This document shows positions 37,322-46,278 of a DNA stretch of 64,000 bases, piece after piece. A program made the translations under genes and the position numbers. Source of the stretch: Segatella baroniae B14 (GTDB taxonomy: Bacteria; Bacteroidota; Bacteroidia; Bacteroidales; Bacteroidaceae); assembly GCF_022024235.1 (NCBI RefSeq), contig NZ_CP091799.1:1685001-1749000 (forward strand). Reading direction: 5' to 3'. Numbering within the stretch: the first letter of the stretch is position 1; each line of letters opens with the position of its first letter. The notes under the pieces were generated by a model. It searched no databases, was not told where the DNA came from, and worked only from the letters and a program-made list of their open reading frames with translations.

Positions 37322-37458
37322 TATAATTTAGAATAAAGATTAAGTTTTTGTTTATGTTAATTACAAAAACAGATGATTATAATAGATTAAAAATTTTGAG
37401 TTAATTACTGTTTTTTAAGCGGTGTTTCTTTGAGAAAAGCGACACTGCTTATTTTTTT
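37322..37458 (+). ncRNA. Putative small RNA between cmk and ispH
   Basis: The promoter above and a rho-independent terminator (37417-37458) frame about 137 bases without an open reading frame. A first hairpin GTTTTTG...CAAAAAC lies near 37351-37377. The terminator stem AAGCGGTGT pairs with ACACTGCTT and ends in a T-rich tail. The terminator could instead serve cmk by read-through. No RNA family is recognised. Confidence 0.5.
37417..37458 (+). terminator. Terminator of the small RNA and/or cmk
   Basis: A 9-bp stem (AAGCGGTGT with ACACTGCTT, one mismatch) plus inner GC pairs, then TTATTTTTTT on the plus strand. Confidence 0.8.
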
Positions 37459-38319
37459 CTACTTCGTATTTCGAAGTATGTAGTCTCTACACTCCTCCAT
37501 CAACCATTTAGGAGTACTTGTTGCACCACAGATACCTATGGTATTGACATTTGTTACCCAATTCATATCAATTTCTTCAGCCCTTTCAATCTGAAAACTA
37601 TTAGGATTTACACTATGACACTCTTTGAATAATACCTTTCCATTGCTACTTTTCTTTCCTGCAACAAACAGAATAAGATCATGCCTAGAAGCAAAAGTAG
37701 CTATATTGGGCATACGATTAGCCACCTGTCTACATATTGTATCAAAACTTTGGAATACTGACTTTTTGCTGATATGATCCTGAATATAATCTATTATACG
37801 ATGAAATTCATCCAGCCCCTTAGTCGTTTGAGAATACAGATAAATATCTCGATTGAAATCTAATTTTGTAACATCCTCGAACTTTTCGATTACGATAGCT
37901 TTATTCTGTGTCTGACCTACAAGTCCTAAAACTTCAGCATGACCTTTTTTACCAAAAATAACAATTTGAGCAGAGGGATTACTATCATATTGCTTTTTGA
38001 TTCTTTTTTGCAACTGCAATACTACAGGACAAGTAGCATCGATTATTTCTATATGATTTCTTTGAGCCAGTTCATATGTTTCAGGTGGCTCCCCATGTGC
38101 TCTAAGAAGAACTTTAACATGATGCAAATTTTTCATTTGTTCATGATCTATTGTTACTAGGCCACGATCGTGCAACCGTTCAACCTCCATTCCATTATGA
38201 ACAATATCACCTAAACAATACAGAGTTTCCCCCTCTGCAAGTTTTTCTTCTGCTTTTTTGATGGCAGTTGTTACACCAAAACAAAAACCACTTCCATTAT
38301 CAATTTCTATCTGTATCAT
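37459..38319 (-). CDS. ispH: 4-hydroxy-3-methylbut-2-enyl diphosphate reductase
   Basis: A 286-residue Fe-S enzyme, last step of the MEP isoprenoid pathway. The three cluster cysteines are visible: GSGFCFGV (about 13), DATCPVV (about 95) and GICGATSTP (about 264). HNGMEVERL and RAHGEPPE are substrate-site blocks. Here the length is the short bacterial form without the RpsA fusion found in some firmicutes. It lies 27 bases after the DUF1573 gene and shares its promoter. Confidence 0.95.
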   Translation of the reverse strand: MIQIEIDNGSGFCFGVTTAIKKAEEKLAEGETLYCLGDIVHNGMEVERLHDRGLVTIDHEQMKNLHHVKVLLRAHGEPPETYELAQRNHIEIIDATCPVVLQLQKRIKKQYDSNPSAQIVIFGKKGHAEVLGLVGQTQNKAIVIEKFEDVTKLDFNRDIYLYSQTTKGLDEFHRIIDYIQDHISKKSVFQSFDTICRQVANRMPNIATFASRHDLILFVAGKKSSNGKVLFKECHSVNPNSFQIERAEEIDMNWVTNVNTIGICGATSTPKWLMEECRDYILRNTK

Positions 38320-38346
38320 CGATACTATACTATGCTATACTATCAA

Positions 38347-39420
38347 TTAATCTTTAACGTTTATATGAATGATAACCTTAGAATATGAAGGATCATTAGT
38401 AATCATCAACACACGGGGTTTAGAACGAACTTTTTTAAGTTGTCGCTTTAAAGCAGTAACTTTCAATTTAGCTTTTTCACCAGGAGCAAGCTTCGTTTTA
38501 TTTAAAGACATTTCAAAGCCCTCAGTAAACATTTGCATACTACGAATATCCAAATCACTTTTACCAACATTCTCTAATTCAAGCACACCCTTCAGCTTGG
38601 TCTTTTTTCCAAACGAACCTAAATCAAGCGTATTACTAGTTATTTTTAACTTTGGAGCTAACGCTTGAATTGAATTTGTTTCAGTTTCGTCAAACGCAGG
38701 AAGTAATACCGAAGAGACACTGATTTCTTTCTCCGGAGCTACTTTGTCGCCAGGATACATCCCCAAATATAAACTTGTCTGAGAGAGACCAAAATTACGC
38801 AACTTCTTTGAATCAAGAGTCAGCGAAATAATACCCGCTTGCCCCGCAGCCAATCTTGAAGGAGAAACATTTGCTGTAAGATATGGAGGCAAATGCATTA
38901 CCTGAGGTAATATCTCTGAACGACCGGCATTAAAAACATGAATCTGTGCTACTGGACGATCCCCCCGATTAACATCATCAAACTCAATATCATTAACATC
39001 CAACTTCAAATCTCCTATCTGAAAAGGATAAGCTCCAGAGAAGCCTACATAATCACTAACTACAACACCTTTAAGGCGAAGAATCGTTGGATTTTCACTT
39101 GCATTACTATACAATCCTATTAATTTATCAAAATGCCCCATCAGTTTGGCATCATAGGTTACTTCTACTTTAAACTTTTCACCAGCAAGGATTGCTCTAT
39201 GAGGGAAAGAAACAGATGTACATCCACAACTTTTTTTCACGTCATGTATTACCAAAGGTTTATCTCCACCATTTTTCAAATTATAAACGGCCGTAATCGG
39301 ATCACGGAAAAGTATCTGCCCTAAATCAATAGAAGATTCATCTGTAACGATACGCTGAGCTTGAAGCTGAATGGATGCGAATGCCAACAAAATGGCTAAG
39401 ATAATATTCTTCTTTTTCAT
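38347..39420 (-). CDS. DUF1573 domain protein, exported
   Basis: A 357-residue protein with a signal peptide (1-21). The first half has a DUF1573 beta-sandwich with HDVKKSCGCTSVSFP, a Cys-x-Cys that is highly conserved in the family. A second similar domain fills the C-terminal half (LDLGSFGKKTKLKGVLELENVGKSDL). Such Ig-like proteins are abundant in Bacteroidetes and their role is unknown; they may help envelope assembly. It is the first gene of an operon with ispH. Confidence 0.85.
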   Translation of the reverse strand: MKKKNIILAILLAFASIQLQAQRIVTDESSIDLGQILFRDPITAVYNLKNGGDKPLVIHDVKKSCGCTSVSFPHRAILAGEKFKVEVTYDAKLMGHFDKLIGLYSNASENPTILRLKGVVVSDYVGFSGAYPFQIGDLKLDVNDIEFDDVNRGDRPVAQIHVFNAGRSEILPQVMHLPPYLTANVSPSRLAAGQAGIISLTLDSKKLRNFGLSQTSLYLGMYPGDKVAPEKEISVSSVLLPAFDETETNSIQALAPKLKITSNTLDLGSFGKKTKLKGVLELENVGKSDLDIRSMQMFTEGFEMSLNKTKLAPGEKAKLKVTALKRQLKKVRSKPRVLMITNDPSYSKVIIHINVKD

Positions 39421-39530
39421 AACTTTTGTCTTTTAAGCTATCTATACTCTACTCTTGATAAATAGTTCATACTTTTATTACTTTTGGAAACAAAAGACAA
39501 ACATAACAGCCAAGAAATATAACTTCACGA

Positions 39531-39561
39531 CAAAGATAGTAAAAACTATTGAATTAGCAAA
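39531..39561 (-). promoter_or_regulatory. Promoter of the DUF1573-ispH operon
   Basis: On the minus strand TTTG (39561-39558), 19 bases, TATCTTTG (39538-39531). Confidence 0.75.
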
Positions 39562-39569
39562 AAAATAAC

Positions 39570-39577
39570 TAACTTTG
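39570..39577 (+). promoter_or_regulatory. -7 element of the rmuC promoter
   Basis: TAACTTTG matches TAnnTTTG. It is divergent from, and within 10 bases of, the DUF1573 promoter, so the two may compete. Confidence 0.55.
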
Positions 39578-39615
39578 CATGCACTAAAAATTTGAAAGTT
39601 TCATTAAACTATAAC

Positions 39616-41034
39616 ATGGATATTATATACTTTATATTAGGAATTATCATCGGTATTATCATCGGCTACATCATTAGCAATAACAAACATCATCAACAAG
39701 AAACACAGTTGATGTCACAACGCGACATTTTCCAAACCAAACTGGAAAGCATAACGCAACAAAACCAACATGCTATAGAAAGCCTCAACAAACAGCTACA
39801 AGAAGAAAGAGAACGAAATGCACAAGAAAAAGAAGAAGCTCGCAAACTATTCTTGTATGAGAAAAATGAATTACGAACAGAGTATGTTAGACAATTAGAA
39901 ATAATAAGACAACAACATAAAGAATCGCTCGAACAACAGTCCAAACTAATTAACGAACAAATTCATCATGCCTCAGAAGAAATCTTAAAACAACGCTCAG
40001 AAGAACTTTCCCAAACCAACCAGCAACAACTATCAGCTATCCTTACACCTCTGCATGAAAACATCAAACAGATGAAAGAGGCTGTAGAGAAAAACGATCG
40101 AGATCAGTCTTTATCGCTGGAAAGATTAGATGCTTCTATTAAAGCTAATCTTAAACAAGCACAGGAAGTAGGAGAACGAGCTGATAAATTAGCTCAAGCC
40201 TTAACAAGCGAAAACAAGACTCAAGGTAATTTCGGTGAACTTCGTTTACGTCAGATTCTCGAAAATATGGGACTTGAAGAAGGCGTACAGTTTGAAGAAC
40301 AATATACCATGAAAGATTCTCATGGCAACTTTATTAAAAACGATGAAAGCGGCAAAAAACTTATTCCTGATGTTATTCTTCATTTTCCGTACGACAGAGA
40401 TGTCATTATCGATTCCAAAATGTCGTTCAAAGCTTTTGAAGATTACTATAATGCAGACTCTGAAGACGACAAGAAAGATGCATTAAACAGACACCTCACT
40501 TCTGTAAGAACCCATGTTGTCGAACTGGCACGCAAGCAATATAACAATTATATACAAGAAGGTCATCAAAAATTAGACTTCGTGTTTATGTATGTATTTA
40601 GCGAAAGTGCCCTACAACTAGCACTAACAAATGATCAAAACTTATGGAAATGGGCATATGACCAAGGGGTTGTCATCTCAGGAAGTCAAAACCTGTACAT
40701 GATGTTAAGGGTTTTGGAAATGACGTGGAAACAAGTAAAACAGGTGGAAAACCAACAACGAATTATGGATACTGCCAACTTAATTATAGACCGCATCCAA
40801 ATATATTATGAGCGACTTCAGGATGTAGAAAAGCAATTCGACAATACACGTAAAGCCTTTAATAAACTCAATACTATAACAGCTCCAAACGGTCAGAGCA
40901 TAGAAACTGCCGCCAATAATTTACTCAAATATGGCGCAAAAGAAAATCCTAAACGAAAATATAAATTATCAAAACAAAATAAACTCGAAAATATTTCCGA
41001 AACCGAAGAAGAAATGAATGCCAACCAGGCTTAA
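39616..41034 (+). CDS. rmuC: DNA recombination protein RmuC
   Basis: A 472-residue protein from ATG 39616. One N-terminal membrane helix (MDIIYFILGIIIGIIIGYII) anchors it. A long coiled coil follows (25-200, rich in Q and E), then the RmuC domain (about 200-420) with NFGELRLRQILENMGL, PDVILHFP, VIIDSKMSFKAFEDYY and the LRVLEMTWKQVKQVENQQRI block. RmuC limits DNA inversions and is related to nucleases. The in-frame TTG at 39592 is less likely as the start, being only 15 bases after the -7 element. Confidence 0.93.
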   Translation: MDIIYFILGIIIGIIIGYIISNNKHHQQETQLMSQRDIFQTKLESITQQNQHAIESLNKQLQEERERNAQEKEEARKLFLYEKNELRTEYVRQLEIIRQQHKESLEQQSKLINEQIHHASEEILKQRSEELSQTNQQQLSAILTPLHENIKQMKEAVEKNDRDQSLSLERLDASIKANLKQAQEVGERADKLAQALTSENKTQGNFGELRLRQILENMGLEEGVQFEEQYTMKDSHGNFIKNDESGKKLIPDVILHFPYDRDVIIDSKMSFKAFEDYYNADSEDDKKDALNRHLTSVRTHVVELARKQYNNYIQEGHQKLDFVFMYVFSESALQLALTNDQNLWKWAYDQGVVISGSQNLYMMLRVLEMTWKQVKQVENQQRIMDTANLIIDRIQIYYERLQDVEKQFDNTRKAFNKLNTITAPNGQSIETAANNLLKYGAKENPKRKYKLSKQNKLENISETEEEMNANQA

Positions 41035-41064
41035 AATATCTTCTAAAACCTATTCACGAGTACC

Positions 41065-41110
41065 AAAAGGTGCCAAATTGTCTTGCCGATAAGACAATTT
41101 GACACCTTTT
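41065..41110 (+). terminator. Terminator after rmuC
   Basis: AAAAGGTGCCAAATTGTCTT pairs with AAGACAATTTGACACCTTTT around GCCGAT; a long near-perfect stem ending in Ts. Confidence 0.88.
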
Positions 41111-41177
41111 ATACAATGGCTTATTTGTTGCCAACCCCTCCATAGAAAATAACAATAAAAAAGAAAGGAGCACGAAT

Positions 41178-43766
41178 ATGACATTCGACAAATTTACAAT
41201 TAAAGCTCAAGAAGCCATACAAGAGGCAGCAAATATTGCACAAAAAGCAGGAGAACAAACAATAGAACCTGTTCACCTTCTTGCTGGTATCATGAGCAAA
41301 GGGAAAGATATAACTAACTATATCTTTCAAAAATTAGGTATAAACGGTACTGCTATTGAATATGCTGTACAACAGGAAATAAACCATTTGCCTAAAGTAC
41401 AAGGTGGACAACCTTATTTGAGTAATGATTCAAACAACGTATTACAAAAGTCCTTTGACATATCTAAGAAATTGGGCGATGAATTCATAAGCATAGAACC
41501 TATTTTACTGGCGTTATTAAATGCAAATTCAGCTGCTAGTAGAATATTAAAAGACTCAGGTTGCACCGAAAAAGAGATGCTGGCTGCTATTCAGGAACTT
41601 CGACAAGGTCAGAAAGTACAAAGTCAAAGCGGAGACGAAAACTATCAGGCTTTATCCAAATATGCTAAGAATCTCATAGAAGAGGCTCGTACAGGAAAAC
41701 TCGACCCCGTTATCGGACGTGATGAAGAAATCAGACGGGTGCTCCAGATACTGAGTAGAAGAACTAAGAATAATCCGATTCTGATTGGCGAACCTGGTAC
41801 AGGTAAAACTGCTATTGTAGAAGGATTGGCTGAACGTATTGTCAGAGGAGATGTTCCTGAAAATCTAAAGAATAAGCAACTCTACTCGTTGGACATGGGC
41901 GCCCTTGTTGCCGGTGCGAAATATAAGGGAGAATTTGAGGAACGTCTTAAAGGCGTAATTAAGGAAGTTACCAATGCAAATGGTGAGATTATTCTCTTTA
42001 TCGATGAAATTCATACACTGGTTGGAGCAGGTGGTGGTGAAGGTGCCATGGATGCTGCAAACATTCTAAAACCTGCTCTTGCTCGTGGAGAACTTAGAGC
42101 TATCGGTGCCACTACTTTAAATGAATATCAAAAATACTTCGAGAAAGATAAAGCATTAGAACGTCGATTCCAAACTGTACTTGTAGATGAACCTACAGAA
42201 GAAGATGCCATCAGCATCCTTCGTGGTATCAAGGAACGATACGAAAATCATCACAAGGTACGTATCCAGGATGATGCTTGTATTGCTGCTGTACATTTAT
42301 CAGAACGATACATCAGCGACCGATTTCTACCTGATAAAGCGATAGACTTAATGGATGAAGCTGCAGCTAAACTCCGCATGGAGCGCGATTCTGTTCCAGA
42401 AGAATTAGACGAATTAAACAGAAGACTAAAACAGCTTGAAATCGAACGAGAAGCGATTAAGCGTGAAAATGATACCGACAAAATCGCTCACCTTGATAAA
42501 GAAATCGCTGAACTAAAAGACAAAGAAAAAGACTATCGCGCAAAATGGGAAGGCGAAAGAGCTTTGGTAAACAAGATTCAGCAGGACAAACAGGAAATAG
42601 AAAATTTGAAATATGAAGCTGAACGCGCTGAACGAGAAGGTAATTATGAACGTGTAGCTGAAATAAGATATTCTAAATTGCAACAACTGCAACAGGATAT
42701 TGACAATATCCAACTTCAATTGAAGGCAACCCAAGGTGGGGAAGCAATGGTACGTGAAGAAGTTACTTCTGATGATATCGCTGAAGTCGTTAGTAGATGG
42801 ACTGGTATTCCTGTTACCAGAATGCTTCAGAGTGAAAGGGAAAAGCTCTTGCATATGGAAGAAGAACTTCATAAGCGGGTTATTGGTCAGGAAGAAGCCA
42901 TACGTGCCGTGAGCGATGCCGTGAGAAGAAGTCGTGCTGGGCTTCAGGACCCTAAACGACCAATAGCCTCATTTATCTTCATTGGCACAACGGGTGTAGG
43001 TAAAACTGAATTGGCGAAGGCACTAGCTGACTACCTATTCAATGATGAAAATATGATGACGCGAATCGACATGAGTGAGTATCAGGAAAAATTCAGTGTT
43101 TCACGGCTCGTAGGAGCGCCTCCAGGATACGTAGGATATGATGAAGGTGGCCAACTCACTGAAGCAGTAAGACGCAAACCATACAGTGTTATTCTCTTCG
43201 ATGAAATCGAGAAAGCACACCCTGATGTATTCAATATACTTTTACAAGTATTAGACGATGGACGATTGACTGACAATAAGGGTAGAACTGTCAACTTTAA
43301 AAATACGATTATCATCATGACAAGCAATCTGGGTAGCAACCTTATCCGAGAAAGAATGGAAGAGGCACACGGAGTGCTCAGTAATAACGAGCAAGAAGAG
43401 CTCAACCATCAGATTATGGATATGTTGAAAAAGACCATTCGTCCGGAGTTCCTTAATCGTATCGATGATACGATTATGTTCCTGCCACTAAGCAAGCCAC
43501 AGATTAGAGAAGTCGTACGCTTGCAAATGAATAGTGTATCAAAGATGCTTGCCCAACAAGGTTTCCAACTCCAGATAACCGATGCAGCTATAGATTATCT
43601 TGGTGATGTCGGTTTTGATCCTGAGTTTGGAGCACGACCTGTTAAGCGAGCCATCCAACAGTATGTGCTCAATGATTTAAGTAAGAAAATTCTTGCCGAA
43701 ACTGTATTACGCGACAAACCGATTATCATTGATGCAAATATGCAAGGATTAGTATTTAGAAACTAA
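41178..43766 (+). CDS. clpB: ATP-dependent disaggregase ClpB
   Basis: An 862-residue Hsp100 chaperone that re-solubilises aggregated protein with DnaK. Domains: Clp N-domain (1-145), AAA1 with Walker A GEPGTGKT (204-211) and [11 protein letters not shown], the coiled-coil middle domain (about 405-525), AAA2 with GTTGVGKTE (about 605) and the [13 protein letters not shown]alker B, then the D2 small domain. The length is standard. I see no CIRCE element in the 140 bases upstream. Confidence 0.97.
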   Translation: MTFDKFTIKAQEAIQEAANIAQKAGEQTIEPVHLLAGIMSKGKDITNYIFQKLGINGTAIEYAVQQEINHLPKVQGGQPYLSNDSNNVLQKSFDISKKLGDEFISIEPILLALLNANSAASRILKDSGCTEKEMLAAIQELRQGQKVQSQSGDENYQALSKYAKNLIEEARTGKLDPVIGRDEEIRRVLQILSRRTKNNPILIGEPGTGKTAIVEGLAERIVRGDVPENLKNKQLYSLDMGALVAGAKYKGEFEERLKGVIKEVTNANGEIILFIDEIHTLVGAGGGEGAMDAANILKPALARGELRAIGATTLNEYQKYFEKDKALERRFQTVLVDEPTEEDAISILRGIKERYENHHKVRIQDDACIAAVHLSERYISDRFLPDKAIDLMDEAAAKLRMERDSVPEELDELNRRLKQLEIEREAIKRENDTDKIAHLDKEIAELKDKEKDYRAKWEGERALVNKIQQDKQEIENLKYEAERAEREGNYERVAEIRYSKLQQLQQDIDNIQLQLKATQGGEAMVREEVTSDDIAEVVSRWTGIPVTRMLQSEREKLLHMEEELHKRVIGQEEAIRAVSDAVRRSRAGLQDPKRPIASFIFIGTTGVGKTELAKALADYLFNDENMMTRIDMSEYQEKFSVSRLVGAPPGYVGYDEGGQLTEAVRRKPYSVILFDEIEKAHPDVFNILLQVLDDGRLTDNKGRTVNFKNTIIIMTSNLGSNLIRERMEEAHGVLSNNEQEELNHQIMDMLKKTIRPEFLNRIDDTIMFLPLSKPQIREVVRLQMNSVSKMLAQQGFQLQITDAAIDYLGDVGFDPEFGARPVKRAIQQYVLNDLSKKILAETVLRDKPIIIDANMQGLVFRN

Positions 43767-43786
43767 AATACAATGCACTTACAAAA

Positions 43787-43826
43787 AATCCTGGAAAAGT
43801 ATTGTAGCTTTTCCAGGATTTTTTTT
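43787..43826. terminator. Bidirectional terminator between clpB and GH97
   Basis: AATCCTGGAAAAG pairs with CTTTTCCAGGATT perfectly around an 8-base loop, with A and T runs on the outer sides. Confidence 0.92.
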
Positions 43827-43842
43827 GTAAGACATATAATGC

Positions 43843-45807
43843 TTACTCACATAGGATAACACCCCCCATAGGCTGCAAGACAACTGCGATTTTACCATTT
43901 TTGCCAACTTTTACTTGCTTCATTTCAGAGTCAGCAACAAGCTGTCCCTTCTTCTTATTTTTGTCCAAAAGTAGTTTCACTGTCTTGCCAGCAAACTCAG
44001 GTAAATCCAAAAGGACCTTGATAGGTTGTTCCGTTCCATTAATACCAGCAGCCATCCATGTATCACCATACCGACGAGCAACACAGAAATATTTAGTCGG
44101 ATAACCTGCTAAGAAACGAGTTTCATCACACTGACTTGGAATCTTCTTCAAGAAATCGATTTTCCAATCAGATAGTGTTTTCTCTGACTCAGGCGTTATT
44201 TCTACACAATTAAACGCAACTTGATTCGTGATAGCCGTAGCCATTTCAAAGACATCACTTGTATAACGAGGATGACGAGACTTATTATCGCGACTCATAT
44301 ATCGGTTCATTATAACACCACCCCAATCAAAAGCACCCAACGTATTTCTACAAAATGGATGCATGGTCAGCTCAAATCCTTCTTTTTTAGCATGATGTTC
44401 AGAGAAGAAAACATTTTCACTGGCTAATGCCGCTTCACTAGCGATATAGTTCGGATACATACGCTCCCAACCACGAGGCATAGTTGCACCATGGAAAATA
44501 ACATATAAGCCATAATCATTAGCATCACTTAGGATATCCTCATACAATTTTATAGTTTCCTGCTTATCCCCTCCAAAGAAATCAACCTTAATGCCTTTGA
44601 TACCATTTTTTTGCATCCAGGCCATTTCTTTCTTTCGATTAATGCTATTATTCATAATATCGCGAGGACCCTGAGGGGCGTCGTTTGCATAACCATTGCT
44701 ATTATACCAAAGCATCAAGTTTACCCCTTTATCCTGTGCATAACTAGACAACTTTTCGATACCACTATGCCCCATAGACTCATCCCAGAGTCCATCTACA
44801 AGACAATATTCGTATCCCATTCTACTTGCTAAATCTATAAACGAAACCTGATCATTATAGTTGATAGAATTATCTTGCCAAACCAACCAACTCCATGTAT
44901 AACGACCAGGCTTATAAGTATATTTACGATCATACAAAGGCTTTACAACATCAAATGGAATAGTTGTTTCTACAATTGGCTTTAAAGATGCCCCCACAGT
45001 AATCGTTCGCCAAGGAGTCACTCCAGGCAATCCAAATGCAGCAAAGGCACTTCCCACACCATTGTTTTCACCTTCCTGTGGAAAAGCAATGGTATAGCCT
45101 CGTTGAGCATTCCAATCACTCAATCTACTTGCACAATAATGACTATCCACGCCCGTTTCACTAATCAGAACCCATCCTTCGTTTCCTACATGAAAAAGAC
45201 ATGGAAAAGTATAACCTACACCAAATTGAGACTTTTCGGAAAGTTTAGCTTCTGCAACATATTCTTCTTCATACGAAGGCTTACTACGCTTCCAACCTGT
45301 CATAGGAGTAATCTGAGGACTTAAAAATGTTGTTGTCGATTGTGGAAGTTTAAAACTACTAGCCTCTTCTAACACCTTGACGATTTTGGTCTCACCACTA
45401 TTCTGTTGAGGAATTAAATAACGATAAGCTACATTATTATCAGAAACTTGAAAAACAATTGTTATCTGATGATTTTGAACCGTAGAATATGTTACCTCTA
45501 GTTTATTAGCCGTATAATGCACTTTAGAAGCTTTAGTTCTATCCATCGTGTAAGTATCCTCTATACGTGAAGATTCCTCTTTTACAAATTTGAGATCTTT
45601 GGTAAAATCATCAATATCAGTACGAAGCCCCAAGCCTGAAGGTTCGAGCATAAGCATTCCATCATACTCTACTTGATAATTTAAAAGGCCTCCATCATCT
45701 ACCAACTTAACTATAGTTTTACCATTAGGAGATGTAACAACTCGATTCTCAGCCTTCATCGAAAACGAAGAAAGCAAAAAAAGACAAATAAATATAACTT
45801 TTTGCAT
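43843..45807 (-). CDS. Glycoside hydrolase family 97
   Basis: A 654-residue secreted enzyme with a signal peptide (1-19). N-terminal beta-sandwich (20-280) with VTSPNGKTIVKLVDDGGLLNYQVEYDG, then a TIM barrel with YCLVDGLWDESMG, GIKGIKVDFFGGDKQETI, HGATMPRGWERMYPNYIASEA, and a C-terminal beta-sheet domain. The Asp of KVDFF fits the nucleophile of retaining GH97 enzymes (for example alpha-galactosidase BtGH97b), but the EXASE and YIASEA positions also resemble inverting SusB-like alpha-glucosidases, so specificity is open. It has a long upstream region with a terminator-like hairpin and a possible operator. Confidence 0.9.
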   Translation of the reverse strand: MQKVIFICLFLLSSFSMKAENRVVTSPNGKTIVKLVDDGGLLNYQVEYDGMLMLEPSGLGLRTDIDDFTKDLKFVKEESSRIEDTYTMDRTKASKVHYTANKLEVTYSTVQNHQITIVFQVSDNNVAYRYLIPQQNSGETKIVKVLEEASSFKLPQSTTTFLSPQITPMTGWKRSKPSYEEEYVAEAKLSEKSQFGVGYTFPCLFHVGNEGWVLISETGVDSHYCASRLSDWNAQRGYTIAFPQEGENNGVGSAFAAFGLPGVTPWRTITVGASLKPIVETTIPFDVVKPLYDRKYTYKPGRYTWSWLVWQDNSINYNDQVSFIDLASRMGYEYCLVDGLWDESMGHSGIEKLSSYAQDKGVNLMLWYNSNGYANDAPQGPRDIMNNSINRKKEMAWMQKNGIKGIKVDFFGGDKQETIKLYEDILSDANDYGLYVIFHGATMPRGWERMYPNYIASEAALASENVFFSEHHAKKEGFELTMHPFCRNTLGAFDWGGVIMNRYMSRDNKSRHPRYTSDVFEMATAITNQVAFNCVEITPESEKTLSDWKIDFLKKIPSQCDETRFLAGYPTKYFCVARRYGDTWMAAGINGTEQPIKVLLDLPEFAGKTVKLLLDKNKKKGQLVADSEMKQVKVGKNGKIAVVLQPMGGVILCE

Positions 45808-45867
45808 TTTTAGATTGTTAGGTTATTGATTCTACAAGAAGAAAGTTTTTATAATTAAAATCATATA

Positions 45868-45875
45868 CAAATATA
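45868..45875 (-). promoter_or_regulatory. Possible proximal -7 element of the GH97 gene
   Basis: The minus strand reads TATATTTG, 60 bases before the ATG and just downstream of a terminator-like hairpin. No -33 is visible, so it is weak. Confidence 0.35.
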
Positions 45876-45876
45876 C

Positions 45877-45990
45877 AAAAAAAATCGTCTCGACATCACG
45901 TCGAGACGAATTTCTTCATTTTGAATGTTTCAGCAGTTTGTGTTTTTATGTAGTTATGATCTCTTTTTTTGAAAATCAGTTATATTAAAA
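45877..45990 (-). ncRNA. Putative small RNA or attenuated leader upstream of GH97
   Basis: A full-consensus promoter (45997-46029) and a perfect 9-bp terminator hairpin followed by eight Ts (45877-45908) bound about 114 bases on the minus strand. The only coding possibility is a 7-codon frame (MKKFVST) that ends inside the hairpin. It may be a stand-alone small RNA, or the leader of GH97 (ATG at 45807) with a conditional terminator. Confidence 0.5.
45886..45908 (-). terminator. Hairpin terminator upstream of GH97
   Basis: CGTCTCGAC pairs with GTCGAGACG around ATCAC. On the minus strand it is followed by ATTTTTTTT. No protein gene ends before it, so it must belong to a leader or small RNA. 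Confidence 0.8.
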
Positions 45991-45996
45991 CCACTG

Positions 45997-46029
45997 CAAA
46001 GATAATGATAATAATTGATTTACATCAAA
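45997..46029 (-). promoter_or_regulatory. Promoter of the small RNA or GH97 leader
   Basis: On the minus strand TTTG (46029-46026), 21 bases, TATCTTTG (46004-45997). Confidence 0.68.
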
Positions 46030-46045
46030 ATGGAATTCACTTTTT

Positions 46046-46073
46046 ACGCAAATTTCAACGTAAACGTTTGCGG
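46046..46073. promoter_or_regulatory. Palindromic, operator-like site
   Basis: CGCAAA (46047-46052) and TTTGCG (46067-46072) flank AACGTAAACGTT, itself a palindrome. CG-centred palindromes of this kind resemble operators of LacI-type repressors. It lies 17 bases upstream of the minus-strand promoter. Binding is not demonstrated. Confidence 0.35.
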
Positions 46074-46246
46074 TAGTTAAAGTACCTGTATAGGGTTTAG
46101 CAGATACTATTTTGCAATTCATCTACACTGACAATAAGTGGAAAATTGACACTATTTTTACTAAAAAATCCCTTTTTTACTATGATCTTTTAATCTATAT
46201 CCTTTAGTTTTTAAAACAAATACACACCCGTCTCACTTTTTTTTTG

Positions 46247-46254
46247 TAAGTTTG
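46247..46254 (+). promoter_or_regulatory. -7 element of the hflX promoter
   Basis: TAAGTTTG matches TAnnTTTG, 25 bases before the ATG. No good -33. Confidence 0.5.
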
Positions 46255-46278
46255 CATACATAATTTAAAAAAAATTGC

